DNA of 64,000 bases from Bartonella sp. WD12.1 (GCF_002022415.1 NZ_MUBG01000001.1:868001-932000), one strand, 5' to 3'; shown: positions 42,339-52,854, counted from the first letter of the stretch. A program made the numbers and translations. Notes: a model not told the origin generated them from the letters alone.

Positions 42339-45062
42339 TTAAACCAAGCGCTCTAAAGCAAGCGATGTTTTATTCCTTGCAGCACGTAATTCGATGATTT
42401 TTTTACGTTCAATTTCAACAACTTCTAGTTTTGCATTCTCTATAAACTTTGGATTATTTAACCTAGCTGATATTTTTTCAATATCTTGTTCAATCTTATC
42501 GATATCTTTCATCAAACGGGCACGTTCAGCATTTAAATCAATCAACTGCTCCAGCGATAAACAAAAAGTCACCTCTCCTAAAACAATTTGTGCAGATCCA
42601 GATGGAATTTTATCAGAAAAACAAATCGTTTCAGCACGTGCTAATCTTTTAAGAACAGTATCATAGCGCTGCACACGTTCTTGTATTGTCCCCTCCCCCT
42701 CTATAATAACAAGAGGTGCTTGTGCAGCTGCTGGAACATTCATCTCAGAGCGCACAGAACGAATTTCACTAATAACGTCAATGAGCCAATTAACATCGAT
42801 TGCAGCTTCTTCATCTACAAATGTTATCTGCGGCCATTGCGTCAATGCCAACATATTTTCACGCTTTATGCCCGACATTGCTGTGAGAGACCACAATTTT
42901 TCCGTCATATGAGGCATAAAAGGATGCAGCAGTTTATAAACTTCATCAAGAATCCAAGCAGTACATGCTTGCGCTTCTTTTTTGGAATCTTCGTCTGAAC
43001 CTTGAAACACAGGTTTAAGAAATTCAAGATACCAATCGCATAATGTATTCCAAACAAATCGATAAAGTGCGCTAGCAGCCTCATTAAATTTATAGCTCTC
43101 AATACCAGCAGTCACTGCCGAAACAGTTTTGGATAATTCTGTTACAATCCAACGATTAAAAGTAAGTTTTGCTTCTTCCGGCTTAAAAGACAAACCATGC
43201 CTAACCCCATTCATTTCTGCAAATCGAGTGGCATTCCATAATTTTGTAGCAAAATTGCGATAACCTGCAACACGCGAAGGATCAAGTTTTACATCACGCC
43301 CCTGTGCTGCCATAATAGCTAAAGTGAAACGTAATGCATCTGCGCTATATTGATCAATAAGTTCTAGTGGATCAATAACGTTTCCCTTTGACTTTGACAT
43401 CTTTGCACCCGTCTGATCCCGTACGAGAGCATGTACATAAACAGTCGAAAAAGGTATCTCACCCATAAAGTGAATACCCATCATCATCATACGGGCAACC
43501 CAGAAAAAAATAATATCAAATCCAGTAACTGATAGAGAAGTTGGATAAAATGTTTTTAATTCAGTCGTCTTCTGGGGCCAACCTAGTGTTGAAAAAGGCC
43601 ACAAAGCTGATGAAAACCAGGTATCTAACACATCCTGATCACGCGTTAGCTGAACCTCTCTACCATAATGAGATAAAGCTGAAACTAAAGCTTCTTCTTC
43701 ACTTTTTTCAACAAAAATCACACCATCAGGGCCATACCAAGCTGGAATCTGATGCCCCCACCATAATTGGCGAGAAATACACCAAGGTTGAATATTCTCC
43801 ATCCAATTGAAATAAGTTTTCTCCCAACTGGCTGGAACAAATTGTGTTTTGCCTTGACGAACAGCCTCTACTGCCGGTTTTGCTAATTTTGCAGCATTGA
43901 CGTACCATTGATCAGTTAAGAATGGTTCAATAGGCACTCCACTCCTATCACCATGAGGAACGGTGTGCAGATGATCATCAACTCTTACAAAATAACCCCG
44001 TTCCTTCATTAAAGATATGATCCGATTTCGCGCAACAAAACGATCACACCGATCTAAATCCTCCACTAATGCTTTCAATTCGTCTGATAAGACCAAACCA
44101 TCAAAAAATGCCTCATTATCACGTAAAAAAACTTCAGCCTTTTGCGTTAAAATATTGATTAAGCGCAAGCCATTTCTCTGCCCTACTTCAAAATCATTAA
44201 AATCATGCGCTGGTGTAATTTTTACAGCACCACTTCCCTCTTCAGGATCAGCATAAGAATCACCAACAATCAATAATTTGCGACCAACAAGTGGTAAAAT
44301 AGCATTTTGACCTATAAGATTTTTATAACGATCATCTTCAGGATTAACCGCAATACCCGTGTCACCAAGCATTGTTTCAGGCCGCGTTGTCGCAACTGTT
44401 ATAAAAGTTGTTGAATCATTTGGATCAAAAACTTTACCTTCAAGCGGATATCTAAAATGCCACAAATGGCCTTTTATTTCTTTCGAATCCACTTCAAGAT
44501 CTGAAATAGCTGTTAATAACTTGGGATCCCAATTAACCAAACGCTTGTCTTTATAAATCAACCCTTGCTTATAAAGCGCAACAAACACTTCACAAACGGC
44601 TTGAGACAACCCCTCATCCATTGTAAATCGTTCACGCGACCAATCACATGAAACACCAAGACGCCGTAGTTGGTTAACAATGATGCTTCCCGTCTCACGA
44701 CGCCATTTCCAAACACGTTCGACAAATTTTTCCCTACCCATTTCTTGACGTGTTGGCTCTTGATGTTCTGCCAATTGGCGTTCAACAACCATTTGCGTCG
44801 CAATCCCTGCATGATCCAAACCAGGTTGCCATAATACGTTTTTACCCTTCATTCGCTGAAAACGTACCATAATATCTTGGATTGTCGTATTTAAAGCGTG
44901 CCCCATATGAAGTGAGCCCGTTACATTCGGTGGGGAAAGCATAACGCAAAAAGGCTCTGCACCTAGTTTTGAACCAGCTCCCGCCTTAAAAACACCATGA
45001 GCCTCCCACTCTTTTGCGATCTGTGGCTCTATGGAAGCGGCATCATAGTTTTTTTCTATCAT
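42339..45062 (-). CDS. valS: Valyl-tRNA synthetase
   Basis: Charges tRNA-Val and edits Thr-tRNA; class I. From ATG 45062 it is 907 aa; GTG 45074 would add four residues and cannot be excluded. HIGH-type motif PPNVTGSLHMGHALN near residue 45, KMSKS motif in GAKMSKSKGNVIDP, anticodon-binding domain, and a C-terminal coiled-coil arm (INLNAERARLMKDI type, seen as LIDLNAERARLMKDIDKIEQ). Confidence 0.97.
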   Translation of the reverse strand: MIEKNYDAASIEPQIAKEWEAHGVFKAGAGSKLGAEPFCVMLSPPNVTGSLHMGHALNTTIQDIMVRFQRMKGKNVLWQPGLDHAGIATQMVVERQLAEHQEPTRQEMGREKFVERVWKWRRETGSIIVNQLRRLGVSCDWSRERFTMDEGLSQAVCEVFVALYKQGLIYKDKRLVNWDPKLLTAISDLEVDSKEIKGHLWHFRYPLEGKVFDPNDSTTFITVATTRPETMLGDTGIAVNPEDDRYKNLIGQNAILPLVGRKLLIVGDSYADPEEGSGAVKITPAHDFNDFEVGQRNGLRLINILTQKAEVFLRDNEAFFDGLVLSDELKALVEDLDRCDRFVARNRIISLMKERGYFVRVDDHLHTVPHGDRSGVPIEPFLTDQWYVNAAKLAKPAVEAVRQGKTQFVPASWEKTYFNWMENIQPWCISRQLWWGHQIPAWYGPDGVIFVEKSEEEALVSALSHYGREVQLTRDQDVLDTWFSSALWPFSTLGWPQKTTELKTFYPTSLSVTGFDIIFFWVARMMMMGIHFMGEIPFSTVYVHALVRDQTGAKMSKSKGNVIDPLELIDQYSADALRFTLAIMAAQGRDVKLDPSRVAGYRNFATKLWNATRFAEMNGVRHGLSFKPEEAKLTFNRWIVTELSKTVSAVTAGIESYKFNEAASALYRFVWNTLCDWYLEFLKPVFQGSDEDSKKEAQACTAWILDEVYKLLHPFMPHMTEKLWSLTAMSGIKRENMLALTQWPQITFVDEEAAIDVNWLIDVISEIRSVRSEMNVPAAAQAPLVIIEGEGTIQERVQRYDTVLKRLARAETICFSDKIPSGSAQIVLGEVTFCLSLEQLIDLNAERARLMKDIDKIEQDIEKISARLNNPKFIENAKLEVVEIERKKIIELRAARNKTSLALERLV

Positions 45063-45229
45063 TCTTTTACCCACTTACTCATAACACCACGAAAAAACGT
45101 AACTTATAACCTAATATCCAGCAAACATTATTCGCAAACGTTACCTACTTAAAATGGCCTCACAAAATTACAAACTAGCTTTTACAATAAAAGGAAAATA
45201 CCAAATAGCTAAAAGTAACAAACAAACAC

Positions 45230-45796
45230 TTAAGATAAATTCTTAATTGTCTTAGTGATCTCTTCACGCAAAATCTTTTTAACAAAAACAGGTAATTGAC
45301 GCTGTAACCATTCTGCTATAACCGGGCGCAAAATGTCCTCTGCAATTTTCTCTGCAGAAGAGACAAAATATGGAGATAGCTCTACACAATCAGAAACTGT
45401 ATTTTCTTTCTGCGATACAAATGCCTTAGTATTATATTGTTTTGTTTTATGAACAGAAGCCTGTTCTTCGGAAGAAAGTTTTGTTGCTTGTACACCCATA
45501 CTAACTGTATTATCCTCTACATTTGTGTTATCTTGCACTTGAGTCAGAGAAAAATCTTCGTCATCAGAGGAAAGGCCAATACGGTCAGCCAAAGCTTTCA
45601 TTGCATCATCAACGGATAAAGTGGTTTCACAAACATTTTCCGAAGATACCTCTGAGTGCTTTTCAGAAGAACCATCAGCAAGAGTTTCATTTACAAAATG
45701 ATCAGCCTGAACCGCATTCTCTTCAATGATTTCACGAATGGATGTCAAAATCTCATCCATACTTGGCTCACGTAACGCATTTGAACTCTGTACCAT
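45230..45796 (-). CDS. popZ: PopZ-like DUF2497 polar organising protein
   Basis: 188 aa. The N-terminal short helix EPSMDEILTSIREIIEEN and the C-terminal helical block ILRPVIAEWLQRQLPVFVKKILREEI are the two conserved parts of PopZ; the acidic, Ser/Asp-rich middle is low in conservation, as expected. In Rhizobiales PopZ forms pole-localised assemblies that organise chromosome and cell-pole proteins. The order tolC-like, DUF2497, valS is shared with Rhizobiales relatives. Role in this organism is inference. Confidence 0.85.
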   Translation of the reverse strand: MVQSSNALREPSMDEILTSIREIIEENAVQADHFVNETLADGSSEKHSEVSSENVCETTLSVDDAMKALADRIGLSSDDEDFSLTQVQDNTNVEDNTVSMGVQATKLSSEEQASVHKTKQYNTKAFVSQKENTVSDCVELSPYFVSSAEKIAEDILRPVIAEWLQRQLPVFVKKILREEITKTIKNLS

Positions 45797-46027
45797 ATTA
45801 AAAACCTCTTAAAAACGCAAAACAATGCATTAGTGTAATAAAAGAATTATAAGATTGCCATGTCTCTTCATACGAAATATGACGCCACACACAACTTTCT
45901 TTCTTCAGTTAATGAATTTCCCCGCTTAAATGAAATTACATGTAAACAATATATTTTTCAATATGATTAGCAATTTGATTTGTTTATCCTCTAAATGCTA
46001 ATCACTATATACACATAGGTTATAATT

Positions 46028-47305
46028 TCAGCGAGTATATTTAACTGTCCTCAAACCTAAATAATTTGCAGTCAATTTTCCAATAGAAGATTGAACACTA
46101 TAGCTTGCAACCACAACATCCCGTTCTGCAATTGCCAGTGCAATTTGGGCATTAATTAACTGAGTTCGAGAGTTCAAAACATCTAATGTAGTTGCCTGCC
46201 CCACCCGATTTTCTTGAATACGACCTTTAAGAGCAATTTCAGCAGCACGAACACTCTCACGATAAGCAATAACAGACGCACGTGCACCCTCTAACTGAAA
46301 CCAGGCAGCAGTTAACGCTTGTCTTACACCATTTTGAGCTACAGTAAGTTGGAGACGAGCCTGTTCAAACTGCTCTTTTGATTGACGAACCTGCGCAGAT
46401 GTACGTCCACCTTCAAAAATTGGAACACTCAATGAAACTCCAACCGATTGAGAAACCCCATTCTCACCAGGGCCACTATAAATTCGATTATAAGACACTG
46501 TTGTGGAAAAATCTACTTTAGGAAGCAAAGCCCCCTCTTTTGCTTTTACATTATAAGAACTGGCATCAGTCAAATATCTTGCATAAAGAATCGCTGGATG
46601 CATGATATCACCAACTCGATAACCAATATCAAGATTCTCTGGAAGCTCTGTCGCCACTGGTGGGCGTTCTAACTGTGTAGGATCTGAACCAATGATTTGA
46701 CGATAAATGGCTTCCATTGCCTTCACATCAGCACAAGCGAGACTAAATTCAGAAACAGCTACAGAACGCGCCGCCTGTGCTTGAGCAAAATCTACATGAG
46801 CCCCTTCCCCTACATTTAACCTTGCTTCATTTGAACGAACTTGCTCTTCAAGAGCAGCTAAATTTTCCCGACGAAGATCAGCAATACGACGTGCTTTATA
46901 CACATTAGCATATGCTGTTACAGCATCCAAAAACATATTTTGTTCAGCATTGCGAAGATATTCACGTTGTGCTTGTGTTTTAACTTGAGCTGAAAAAAAT
47001 GTATTTTGCGTCACAAAACCGTCAAATAATCTTTGACTCAACTTTATTCCTACAGATCCACCTGTTACGGTGTTATTCCGACCATAGGTTCCAATACCTT
47101 CAATTTGTGGTAAAAAATTTGAGCGTGCAATGACCATATCATCATCTGATATACGCACAGCAGCACGTTCGCTATTCAACTTGGCATTATACATATAAGC
47201 TTCAGCCAAAGCATCTTTCAACGTACCAGCATGAGCAGATCCTGATATAAAAACATCCAGTATTAGCAATAAACATGCCTGAAGTTTTTTATTTATTTTA
47301 AGCAC
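46028..47305 (-). CDS. TolC-family outer membrane efflux protein
   Basis: Outer-membrane channel for drug efflux or type I secretion. About 425 aa from the GTG at 47305; a TTG at 47332 would add nine residues and the true start is uncertain. A signal peptide ends near SGSAHA. Two TolC repeats follow, each with long helices: the first has VDFAQAQAARSVAVSEFSLA and the second VGQATTLDVLNSRTQLINAQ. It resembles BepC/TolC of Brucella and relatives. Followed by popZ and valS on the same strand. Confidence 0.88.
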   Translation of the reverse strand: MLKINKKLQACLLLILDVFISGSAHAGTLKDALAEAYMYNAKLNSERAAVRISDDDMVIARSNFLPQIEGIGTYGRNNTVTGGSVGIKLSQRLFDGFVTQNTFFSAQVKTQAQREYLRNAEQNMFLDAVTAYANVYKARRIADLRRENLAALEEQVRSNEARLNVGEGAHVDFAQAQAARSVAVSEFSLACADVKAMEAIYRQIIGSDPTQLERPPVATELPENLDIGYRVGDIMHPAILYARYLTDASSYNVKAKEGALLPKVDFSTTVSYNRIYSGPGENGVSQSVGVSLSVPIFEGGRTSAQVRQSKEQFEQARLQLTVAQNGVRQALTAAWFQLEGARASVIAYRESVRAAEIALKGRIQENRVGQATTLDVLNSRTQLINAQIALAIAERDVVVASYSVQSSIGKLTANYLGLRTVKYTR

Positions 47306-47363
47306 ACTATAAATCCTAAACTTACCACACAACTCTTTGCATATTCATGGATGAAATTAAATA

Positions 47364-48038
47364 TTAAAACACAAAATCGAATGTCTTTAAAAAACCAGGA
47401 AGGGGTTTTACAGCAAGGTTAAAACTACGACGAACTGAAATAACCTTGTCTTCTTTTATATAAATTTGTGCAACACCTGCACCACCATGCCCTTCAACCA
47501 CAACAAGACGCCCACCTTCTTTCATTTGATCAAAAATACCATCAGGAATAAAATCAACAGCGCCTTCGATAAAAATCACATCATAAGGCCCCTTAGCAGC
47601 ATAACCCTGCTCTAATGGTCCATGAACAACAACCACATTATCACACTGATGATATTTTAAAAGCTTATCTGCTTGTTCTACAAGCGTTTTATTACTTTCC
47701 AACGCAACAACAGACCTAGCAATCTTTGAAAACAATGCTGCACAATAACCACTATTTGCGCCAATATTTAGCACGTTATCTGATGGTTTTATAGCTGCAA
47801 GTTGTAGTAATTTTGCTAAAGACGCAGGCTTCATCAAATAGCATGCACGTAAATCATCTTGCGCTGGAAAAACAACGATATCCCCATCAAGATAACTTAA
47901 ATCCTTAACGTCTTCTGAGACAAAATCTTCACGCGGCACCGTTAAAAATGCCTCAAGAATTGATAAATCCGTTACATCTACTGTACGAATTTGATTGTCA
48001 ACCATTTTGCGGCGAAGTTCTGCAAAATCTGCAACCAT
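47364..48038 (-). CDS. pcm: Protein-L-isoaspartate O-methyltransferase family protein
   Basis: 224-aa SAM-dependent methyltransferase of the PCMT family. N-terminal RRKMVDNQIRTVDVTD is typical of the alphaproteobacterial branch; the SAM-binding motif is VLNIGANSGYCAALFSKIA near residue 88, followed by VVALESNKTLVEQA and YDVIFIEGAVDFIP. The GxGxG loop reads GANSG, so methylation of isoaspartate is likely but some members of this branch are poorly characterised. 59 bases upstream of the tolC-like gene. Confidence 0.83.
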   Translation of the reverse strand: MVADFAELRRKMVDNQIRTVDVTDLSILEAFLTVPREDFVSEDVKDLSYLDGDIVVFPAQDDLRACYLMKPASLAKLLQLAAIKPSDNVLNIGANSGYCAALFSKIARSVVALESNKTLVEQADKLLKYHQCDNVVVVHGPLEQGYAAKGPYDVIFIEGAVDFIPDGIFDQMKEGGRLVVVEGHGGAGVAQIYIKEDKVISVRRSFNLAVKPLPGFLKTFDFVF

Positions 48039-48240
48039 AACTAGTTTTTTCTCCTAATGCATAACAAAAACCACAATCAAAATGGCGGTAATAAAAGCGT
48101 AATACTTTTCATTGTGAATGTGACAAAAAAGCATGTTACAGTCAATAACAAGATTCTAATTACGCTAATTTTCCATATAAAGCTAACTTCACTCGAAAAA
48201 TTAAAAATACTATTTAAAAATTATTTTAATCCAAATCAAG

Positions 48241-48314
48241 TGGAGGCCTCGCCCGGAATCGAACCGGGATACAAGGATTTGCAGTCCTCTGCGTAACCAT
48301 TCCGCCACGAGGCC
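48241..48314 (-). tRNA. tRNA-Cys (anticodon GCA)
   Basis: 74 bases including an encoded CCA. Acceptor stem GGCCTCG/CGAGGCC is fully paired, the T arm contains GGTTCGAATCC, and the anticodon loop reads CTGCAAA. Minus strand. Confidence 0.96.
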
Positions 48315-48501
48315 TCGTCAATAAATATCAAAATTGTCAATAAGGGAAGGTAATGCATCCGTCAAGATACAGTAATCTTTCTTGGGTCTTTTTTATTCTT
48401 TTTATGCAATTTTTGAATTTTTTTTTTAAAAAAGTAATTTTACCCTTTGCAAATGGATATTGCTTTGCTATAGCCCTTGCACTAAACTAAATTAGTGTTA
48501 T

Positions 48502-48576
48502 TCCTCGGTAGCTCAGTGGTAGAGCAACCGGCTGTTAACCGGTTGGTCGCTGGTTCGAATCCGGCCCGGGGAGCCA
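48502..48576 (+). tRNA. tRNA-Asn (anticodon GTT)
   Basis: 75 bases with encoded CCA. Acceptor stem TCCTCGG/CCGGGGA (one G-T pair), D arm AGCTCAGTGGTAGAGC, anticodon loop CTGTTAA, T arm GGTTCGAATCC. Confidence 0.97.
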
Positions 48577-49049
48577 TTTTTTTAAGCAGTTATTTGCTTT
48601 TCATTATTGGATGTTATGATTAGAAATATTTTAATTAAAATTAAGATTTTCTAACTTTCCTTTAAAGATATTATTGAGATTACCTTGAAATTTTTTGAAT
48701 GCGTTTTCCTTACACAAACGTTTTCCATACGTTCTCCATATTCATCATATTTTTAAATGCCTCTTGTTAAGTCTGAATTGATGCTACTTAGAAAAATATT
48801 TTGAGAAGAATCTTAATTTTTAAAACACATTACAATAGAGTTTTGCTCACGTAGTATAATAGACAAATTTCGAGCAAACAAAAAAATACAAAACGGTTGA
48901 TATTTGTTTTATTTTTGAAGTACGAAAAGAAGTTATTGCTTTTTGTGTGGAACTTCATTTTTGCCTATACTTGTATCATTTTTACTACAGATTTTTTATG
49001 AAAAAAAATGTATCGTTATATGGTTTAGTGTATAACTTTGGAGCAACAT
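48577..49049. other. 473-bp AT-rich upstream region of the outer membrane protein gene
   Basis: No gene. Contains TTAGAAA...TTTCTAA half-sites around 48617-48650 flanking a TTTTAATTAAAAT palindrome, which could be a regulatory site, but I cannot assign it to a regulator. Hemin-binding-protein genes in Bartonella are iron and heme regulated, so the region is a reasonable place to look for such sites. Confidence 0.4.
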
Positions 49050-49877
49050 ATGAATACTAAATGTTTAATCACCGCATCTATTTTTACTTTGGTTGCATCT
49101 TCTGCAGCACAAGCAGAAAGTGGTAGAATTTCTCAAGAATCAATGTCTGTTGTTCTACCAAATGTCGTTGCTCCTTCTTTTTCTTGGACAGGTTTCTATT
49201 TTGGTGGTCAAATTGGTGGTTTTTCGAGTAAGACTGCTCTAAATTTAGATTTAAAAGGTATTGGTTCTACAAAATTATCATCAACTGAGAAAAATTTATT
49301 ACCAAAACTTTCGGGCTTTATGGGTGGTCTTTACGCAGGAGTTAATTTTGATCTTAATAATAGCCTTATTCTAGGTGTTGATACTGATGTAATTTGGTCT
49401 GATAAAAAAGATACAAAGGTTATCAAACATAGTGGATATAAAATGAGAGATGGGGGGCGTGGATTGCAGAGGCGAAATCTTTTGCAAGAAGCAGTGTCAA
49501 GTGATGAATTATTAGAAAAATTTGTTGTAACCATAAGTCATACTTTAAAACAAAAGTGGGCTGGTGCTACACGAATGCGTGTAGGTTTTGCTGTTGACCA
49601 TATTATGCCTTATATTGCTGGTGGTGTTGCTTATACGCAGATTCAAGATATCTTATTGGCCTCAATTGAAGTAAAAAAAGATAAAATAGTAGATGAAACC
49701 AAAGCAATGATTGGTTACACTTTTGGTGGTGGTGTCGATTTTGCAATGATGGATGACCTCATTTTACGCACAGAATACCGTTTCTCGAATTTTGGTAAAA
49801 AGAAATTTATTAAAGATAAATTTGAAATTGATTATAAAACCAATGATTTCCGTGTTGGTGTGTCTTATAAATTCTGA
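49050..49877 (+). CDS. Hemin-binding-protein-like outer membrane beta-barrel (Hbp/Omp25 family)
   Basis: From ATG 49050 (TGGAGC upstream) it is 275 aa. A signal peptide ends near SSAAQA (residue 22). The mature part is an eight-strand barrel of the Omp25/Omp31/Pap31 family: SFSWTGFYFGGQIGGF at the first strand, GAATRMRVGFA-type and YIAGGVAYTQ strands later, and the outer-membrane C-terminal phenylalanine in VGVSYKF. In Bartonella this family includes the Hbp hemin-binding proteins. A charged arginine-rich loop (residues about 127-140) is variable. Which Hbp paralogue it is cannot be said. Confidence 0.85.
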   Translation: MNTKCLITASIFTLVASSAAQAESGRISQESMSVVLPNVVAPSFSWTGFYFGGQIGGFSSKTALNLDLKGIGSTKLSSTEKNLLPKLSGFMGGLYAGVNFDLNNSLILGVDTDVIWSDKKDTKVIKHSGYKMRDGGRGLQRRNLLQEAVSSDELLEKFVVTISHTLKQKWAGATRMRVGFAVDHIMPYIAGGVAYTQIQDILLASIEVKKDKIVDETKAMIGYTFGGGVDFAMMDDLILRTEYRFSNFGKKKFIKDKFEIDYKTNDFRVGVSYKF

Positions 49878-50200
49878 TCTTTATAAGATATAATTGGCTA
49901 AGAAGTTCTGTTATTTTTTGCTCGGAATTTTATAAATATCTTTCGAAGATTTATGTACTTCATGCTTTTGCAAATAGTGTTTTAGTTATAATATAGCCTT
50001 TAAAACAATAAAATAAGTTCATAGTGAGTTGTATTTAAAAGTAATACAAAGGGGTGAAGCTATTTTTTGAATAGGGTTTTACTTTTCAGAGTTTTCTCTC
50101 TTTTCTTGGTTATTGTTTATCTTCCACTTCAAGTTTGTAATTGGTATTTAATGTGAATTTTCAAGCTTTTTAAGGAAGCTTTTAGGTTCAGTTTAACATA

Positions 50201-50351
50201 AACCAATTTAATTCATTTTTTAATTAAAAGATAGCTACAATTTATTGAAAATAAAAAATAATTAAAATATTATAGTTCTCAATTTTCAAATAACATAATA
50301 TAATTCATCTTTTAAATTAAAGATACCTTTTAACTCATTGAAAATAATTTA
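50201..50351. repeat. Two imperfect direct repeats of about 59 bp, 92 bp apart
   Basis: Copies at 50201-50259 and 50293-50351 share AATTCAT, a TTTTAAATTAAAGATA-like block and CATTGAAAATAA-like ends with scattered mismatches. They look like an old duplication in non-coding DNA. Confidence 0.5.
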
Positions 50352-51134
50352 TTTATTGTTGTAATAATTGGTTTTTGCACTCTTTGAAGCATTCCTTTAT
50401 TTACTCTGGTTTTGAATATTTTTTATCCGGATTAATATCTTCTATAAGGCGAAATATCCAAATCTTTTGCAAAAAGTTTTTTTTCAACCTTTTCCCGATT
50501 TAAAAGTGAGAAAGATGTATATTAGGCTAAATAGTTTTAGCAACAAAATTTATTAATAATGCTTCATTCTTCTTTTATATTAGCTGACAGAACTCAAATT
50601 CTTTTTTGAATTCATCGTTTTTTACCAAACAAGCGAAAATGACACTTATAAATAAAAGTAAATAATCTAAACTATACTGAAAAATCAGTTTAAAATATAT
50701 TTTGCTTTTGAATTAAAGCGTGCGCTCATCATTGAACTGTAAGTAATTGAGTTGATCAGTATTTTAACACGTAACCACTAGAGCTATATAACTTACAAAT
50801 AAATGAGATCCATCATGCTTGAAAAATAATGAAAAACCAGCTTTTTTATCAGATTAATTATTACTAAAATTAATTGATACGCTTTTCGATTTATTTCTAA
50901 GTTGCTTCAAGAATACACTCACTATCATATATATCATACATTACGTAAACATATTGCTTCGTATTACATTTCACAACCTTACAGCCAGAATAGCACTATT
51001 TATGTGCTTTCTTTAAGTGTTCCATTGTATTTTCTCACAATAGATAACCAATATACGATTAGGTACTTTAAAAGCACCAAATACATTTAAAATACAACCA
51101 CCAAGTCTGTCACTACAGCTTAAAAAGATTTTGT

Positions 51135-51166
51135 CCAGGTTTTCTCTGATATAACCTGGTTATTTT
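51135..51166 (+). terminator. Plus-strand terminator hairpin upstream-facing into rhlE end
   Basis: CCAGGTT at 51135-51141 pairs with AACCTGG at 51153-51159, followed on the plus strand by TTATTTTT-type sequence. It lies just beyond the 3' end of the minus-strand helicase gene, so it may serve that gene in the other direction; on the plus strand no gene ends here. Confidence 0.65.
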
Positions 51167-51190
51167 TGTTACATCTTCCAAATGTTTTAT

Positions 51191-52555
51191 TTAAGCCACC
51201 TGCTTTATTGACTTACGAAAACGAAATGATTTAGCATGTTTTGTTGTGGTTTTTGCTTTCTTACATCTTTTACTTTTAGATGAAGAATTCTTTATATATA
51301 ATTGTTTAATTTGATCTATATGATCAAAATTCTGCTTTTGACACTGAGATTTTTTAAAACAATGTTTCTTACCATTTTCTAGTATAAGAGATTTCTCTGG
51401 AAGTACTGCAATTTGTGGTGGAATATCTTCGTGCGTCAATTTCATTCGAATAACACGTTCTACAGCACGTAAACGCACTTGTTCTACCTTTTCATCAAAA
51501 AGTGTAATAGCGTTGCCAAACGTATCATTTCGTCCCGTACGGCCAATACGATGCACATAATTTTCAGCTTCATCTGGTAAATCATAATTAATAACGTGGC
51601 TGACTCCAGGCACATCAATACCACGTGCAGCAATATCAGTTGCAACAAGAAGCCCTACCGACCCTTCACGAAAAGCTTTTAACGCACGCTGTCGTGCAGC
51701 ATGCGATTTATTTCCATGAATTACTGCAACAGAATATCCCGCCTTCGTCAAACTGCGCGCAACAGCATCAGCACCATGTTTAGTTCGCGTAAAAATAATA
51801 ACCGAAGCTAAAGCTGGATCTGTTAAAAGCTTATTCAAAACGCTCTTTTTTTCACGTGTAGGAACACAATATAATTTTTGAGTAATTTTTGTAGCAACAG
51901 TCCCTTGAGGAACAATTTCTATTTTTACTGGTTCATTAAGTAAACTCTTTGCAAGAGTAGCTATTTCTTGCGGCATTGTCGCCGAAAAAAGCGCTGTTTG
52001 ACGCTCCTTATGCAAAAGTTTTGCAATGCATTGTACATCGTGAATAAAGCCCATATCTAACATACGATCAGCTTCATCCAAAACCAAAAAACGAGATTGA
52101 GAAAGATCAATGCATTTTTCACAGACAAGATCCATTAAACGCCCTGGTGTTGCAATTAAAACATCCACGCCTGTTTTCATACGTTTGATTTGCGCAGATC
52201 GAGACACCCCCCCTAAAATTAAACATGTTGAAAGATGAGATCCTTTTGCAACCATACGAATTGATTCTTCAATCTGAACTGCAAGTTCACGAGTTGGAAC
52301 CAAGATCAAAGCTCGTGCAGTTTTAGGATATCTTTTATCACCTAAAGCTAAAATTTGGCTCAAAATAGGTAACCCGAATGCTAATGTTTTTCCAGAACCA
52401 GTTTGTGCAATACCTAAAATATCGCGCTTTTTGAGCATTACTGGGATAGCTTGTTTTTGAATAGGTTTAGGTTTGTTTATACCAGCAATAAATAGGTTTT
52501 CAGTTAAAAGTGCAGGTATACCCAATTTTATAAAGGTATTTTCTTTTATATTCAC
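51191..52555 (-). CDS. rhlE: DEAD-box RNA helicase, RhlE type
   Basis: ATP-dependent RNA helicase for ribosome assembly or RNA turnover; 454 aa. Q motif at PKPIQKQAIPV, motif I AQTGSGKT, Ia PTRELA, II DEAD, III SAT, V ARGIDVPGV and VI HRIGRTGR. The C-terminus after about residue 380 is a basic, low-complexity tail, typical of RhlE. The start is GTG 52555. Confidence 0.93.
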   Translation of the reverse strand: MNIKENTFIKLGIPALLTENLFIAGINKPKPIQKQAIPVMLKKRDILGIAQTGSGKTLAFGLPILSQILALGDKRYPKTARALILVPTRELAVQIEESIRMVAKGSHLSTCLILGGVSRSAQIKRMKTGVDVLIATPGRLMDLVCEKCIDLSQSRFLVLDEADRMLDMGFIHDVQCIAKLLHKERQTALFSATMPQEIATLAKSLLNEPVKIEIVPQGTVATKITQKLYCVPTREKKSVLNKLLTDPALASVIIFTRTKHGADAVARSLTKAGYSVAVIHGNKSHAARQRALKAFREGSVGLLVATDIAARGIDVPGVSHVINYDLPDEAENYVHRIGRTGRNDTFGNAITLFDEKVEQVRLRAVERVIRMKLTHEDIPPQIAVLPEKSLILENGKKHCFKKSQCQKQNFDHIDQIKQLYIKNSSSKSKRCKKAKTTTKHAKSFRFRKSIKQVA

Positions 52556-52854
52556 AACAAAATCTCTCTTTAGCTCAAGAACTGCAAACAGCTAACAAGC
52601 TATAATTATATCACTTTAAATCCCGCATAATCGAGACCTGACATTGAACATTTAAAATACCGCTTAAAATAGAAATAAGCGACTTGAGCAGTTCATAAGT
52701 ATCTTAAAATTTAAAGAGAAAATATAAAATTACTTTGTAAAACCCCATATGTAAGCTTAAATGTCTTAAGTTACACTATTGTTGGATTAAAATAAAAAAG
52801 CAAGTACTTTCTAAAGGCATTTATTATAACCAGAAGAAACATTAGCTTCATTAT
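52556..52854. other. 299-bp intergenic region upstream of rhlE
   Basis: No gene and no clear repeat seen. It must carry the rhlE promoter, but no confident boxes were found. Confidence 0.5.

Larger units (their letters stand above)
49878..51190. other. 1.3-kb gene desert with imperfect direct repeats
   Basis: Very AT-rich with no convincing gene on either strand. It holds two imperfect direct repeats (50201-50259 and 50293-50351) and a plus-strand terminator near its right end (51135-51166). Probably decayed or accessory DNA; nothing else is supported. Confidence 0.6.

Noticed and set aside
48057-48296. 79-codon plus-strand frame over the tRNA-Cys
   Set aside because: Runs through the tRNA on the opposite strand, a common false gene call.
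50902-51090. 62-codon frame in the gene desert
   Set aside because: Non-ATG start, no ribosome site, Tyr/Ile/Ser-rich product expected by chance in AT-rich DNA.
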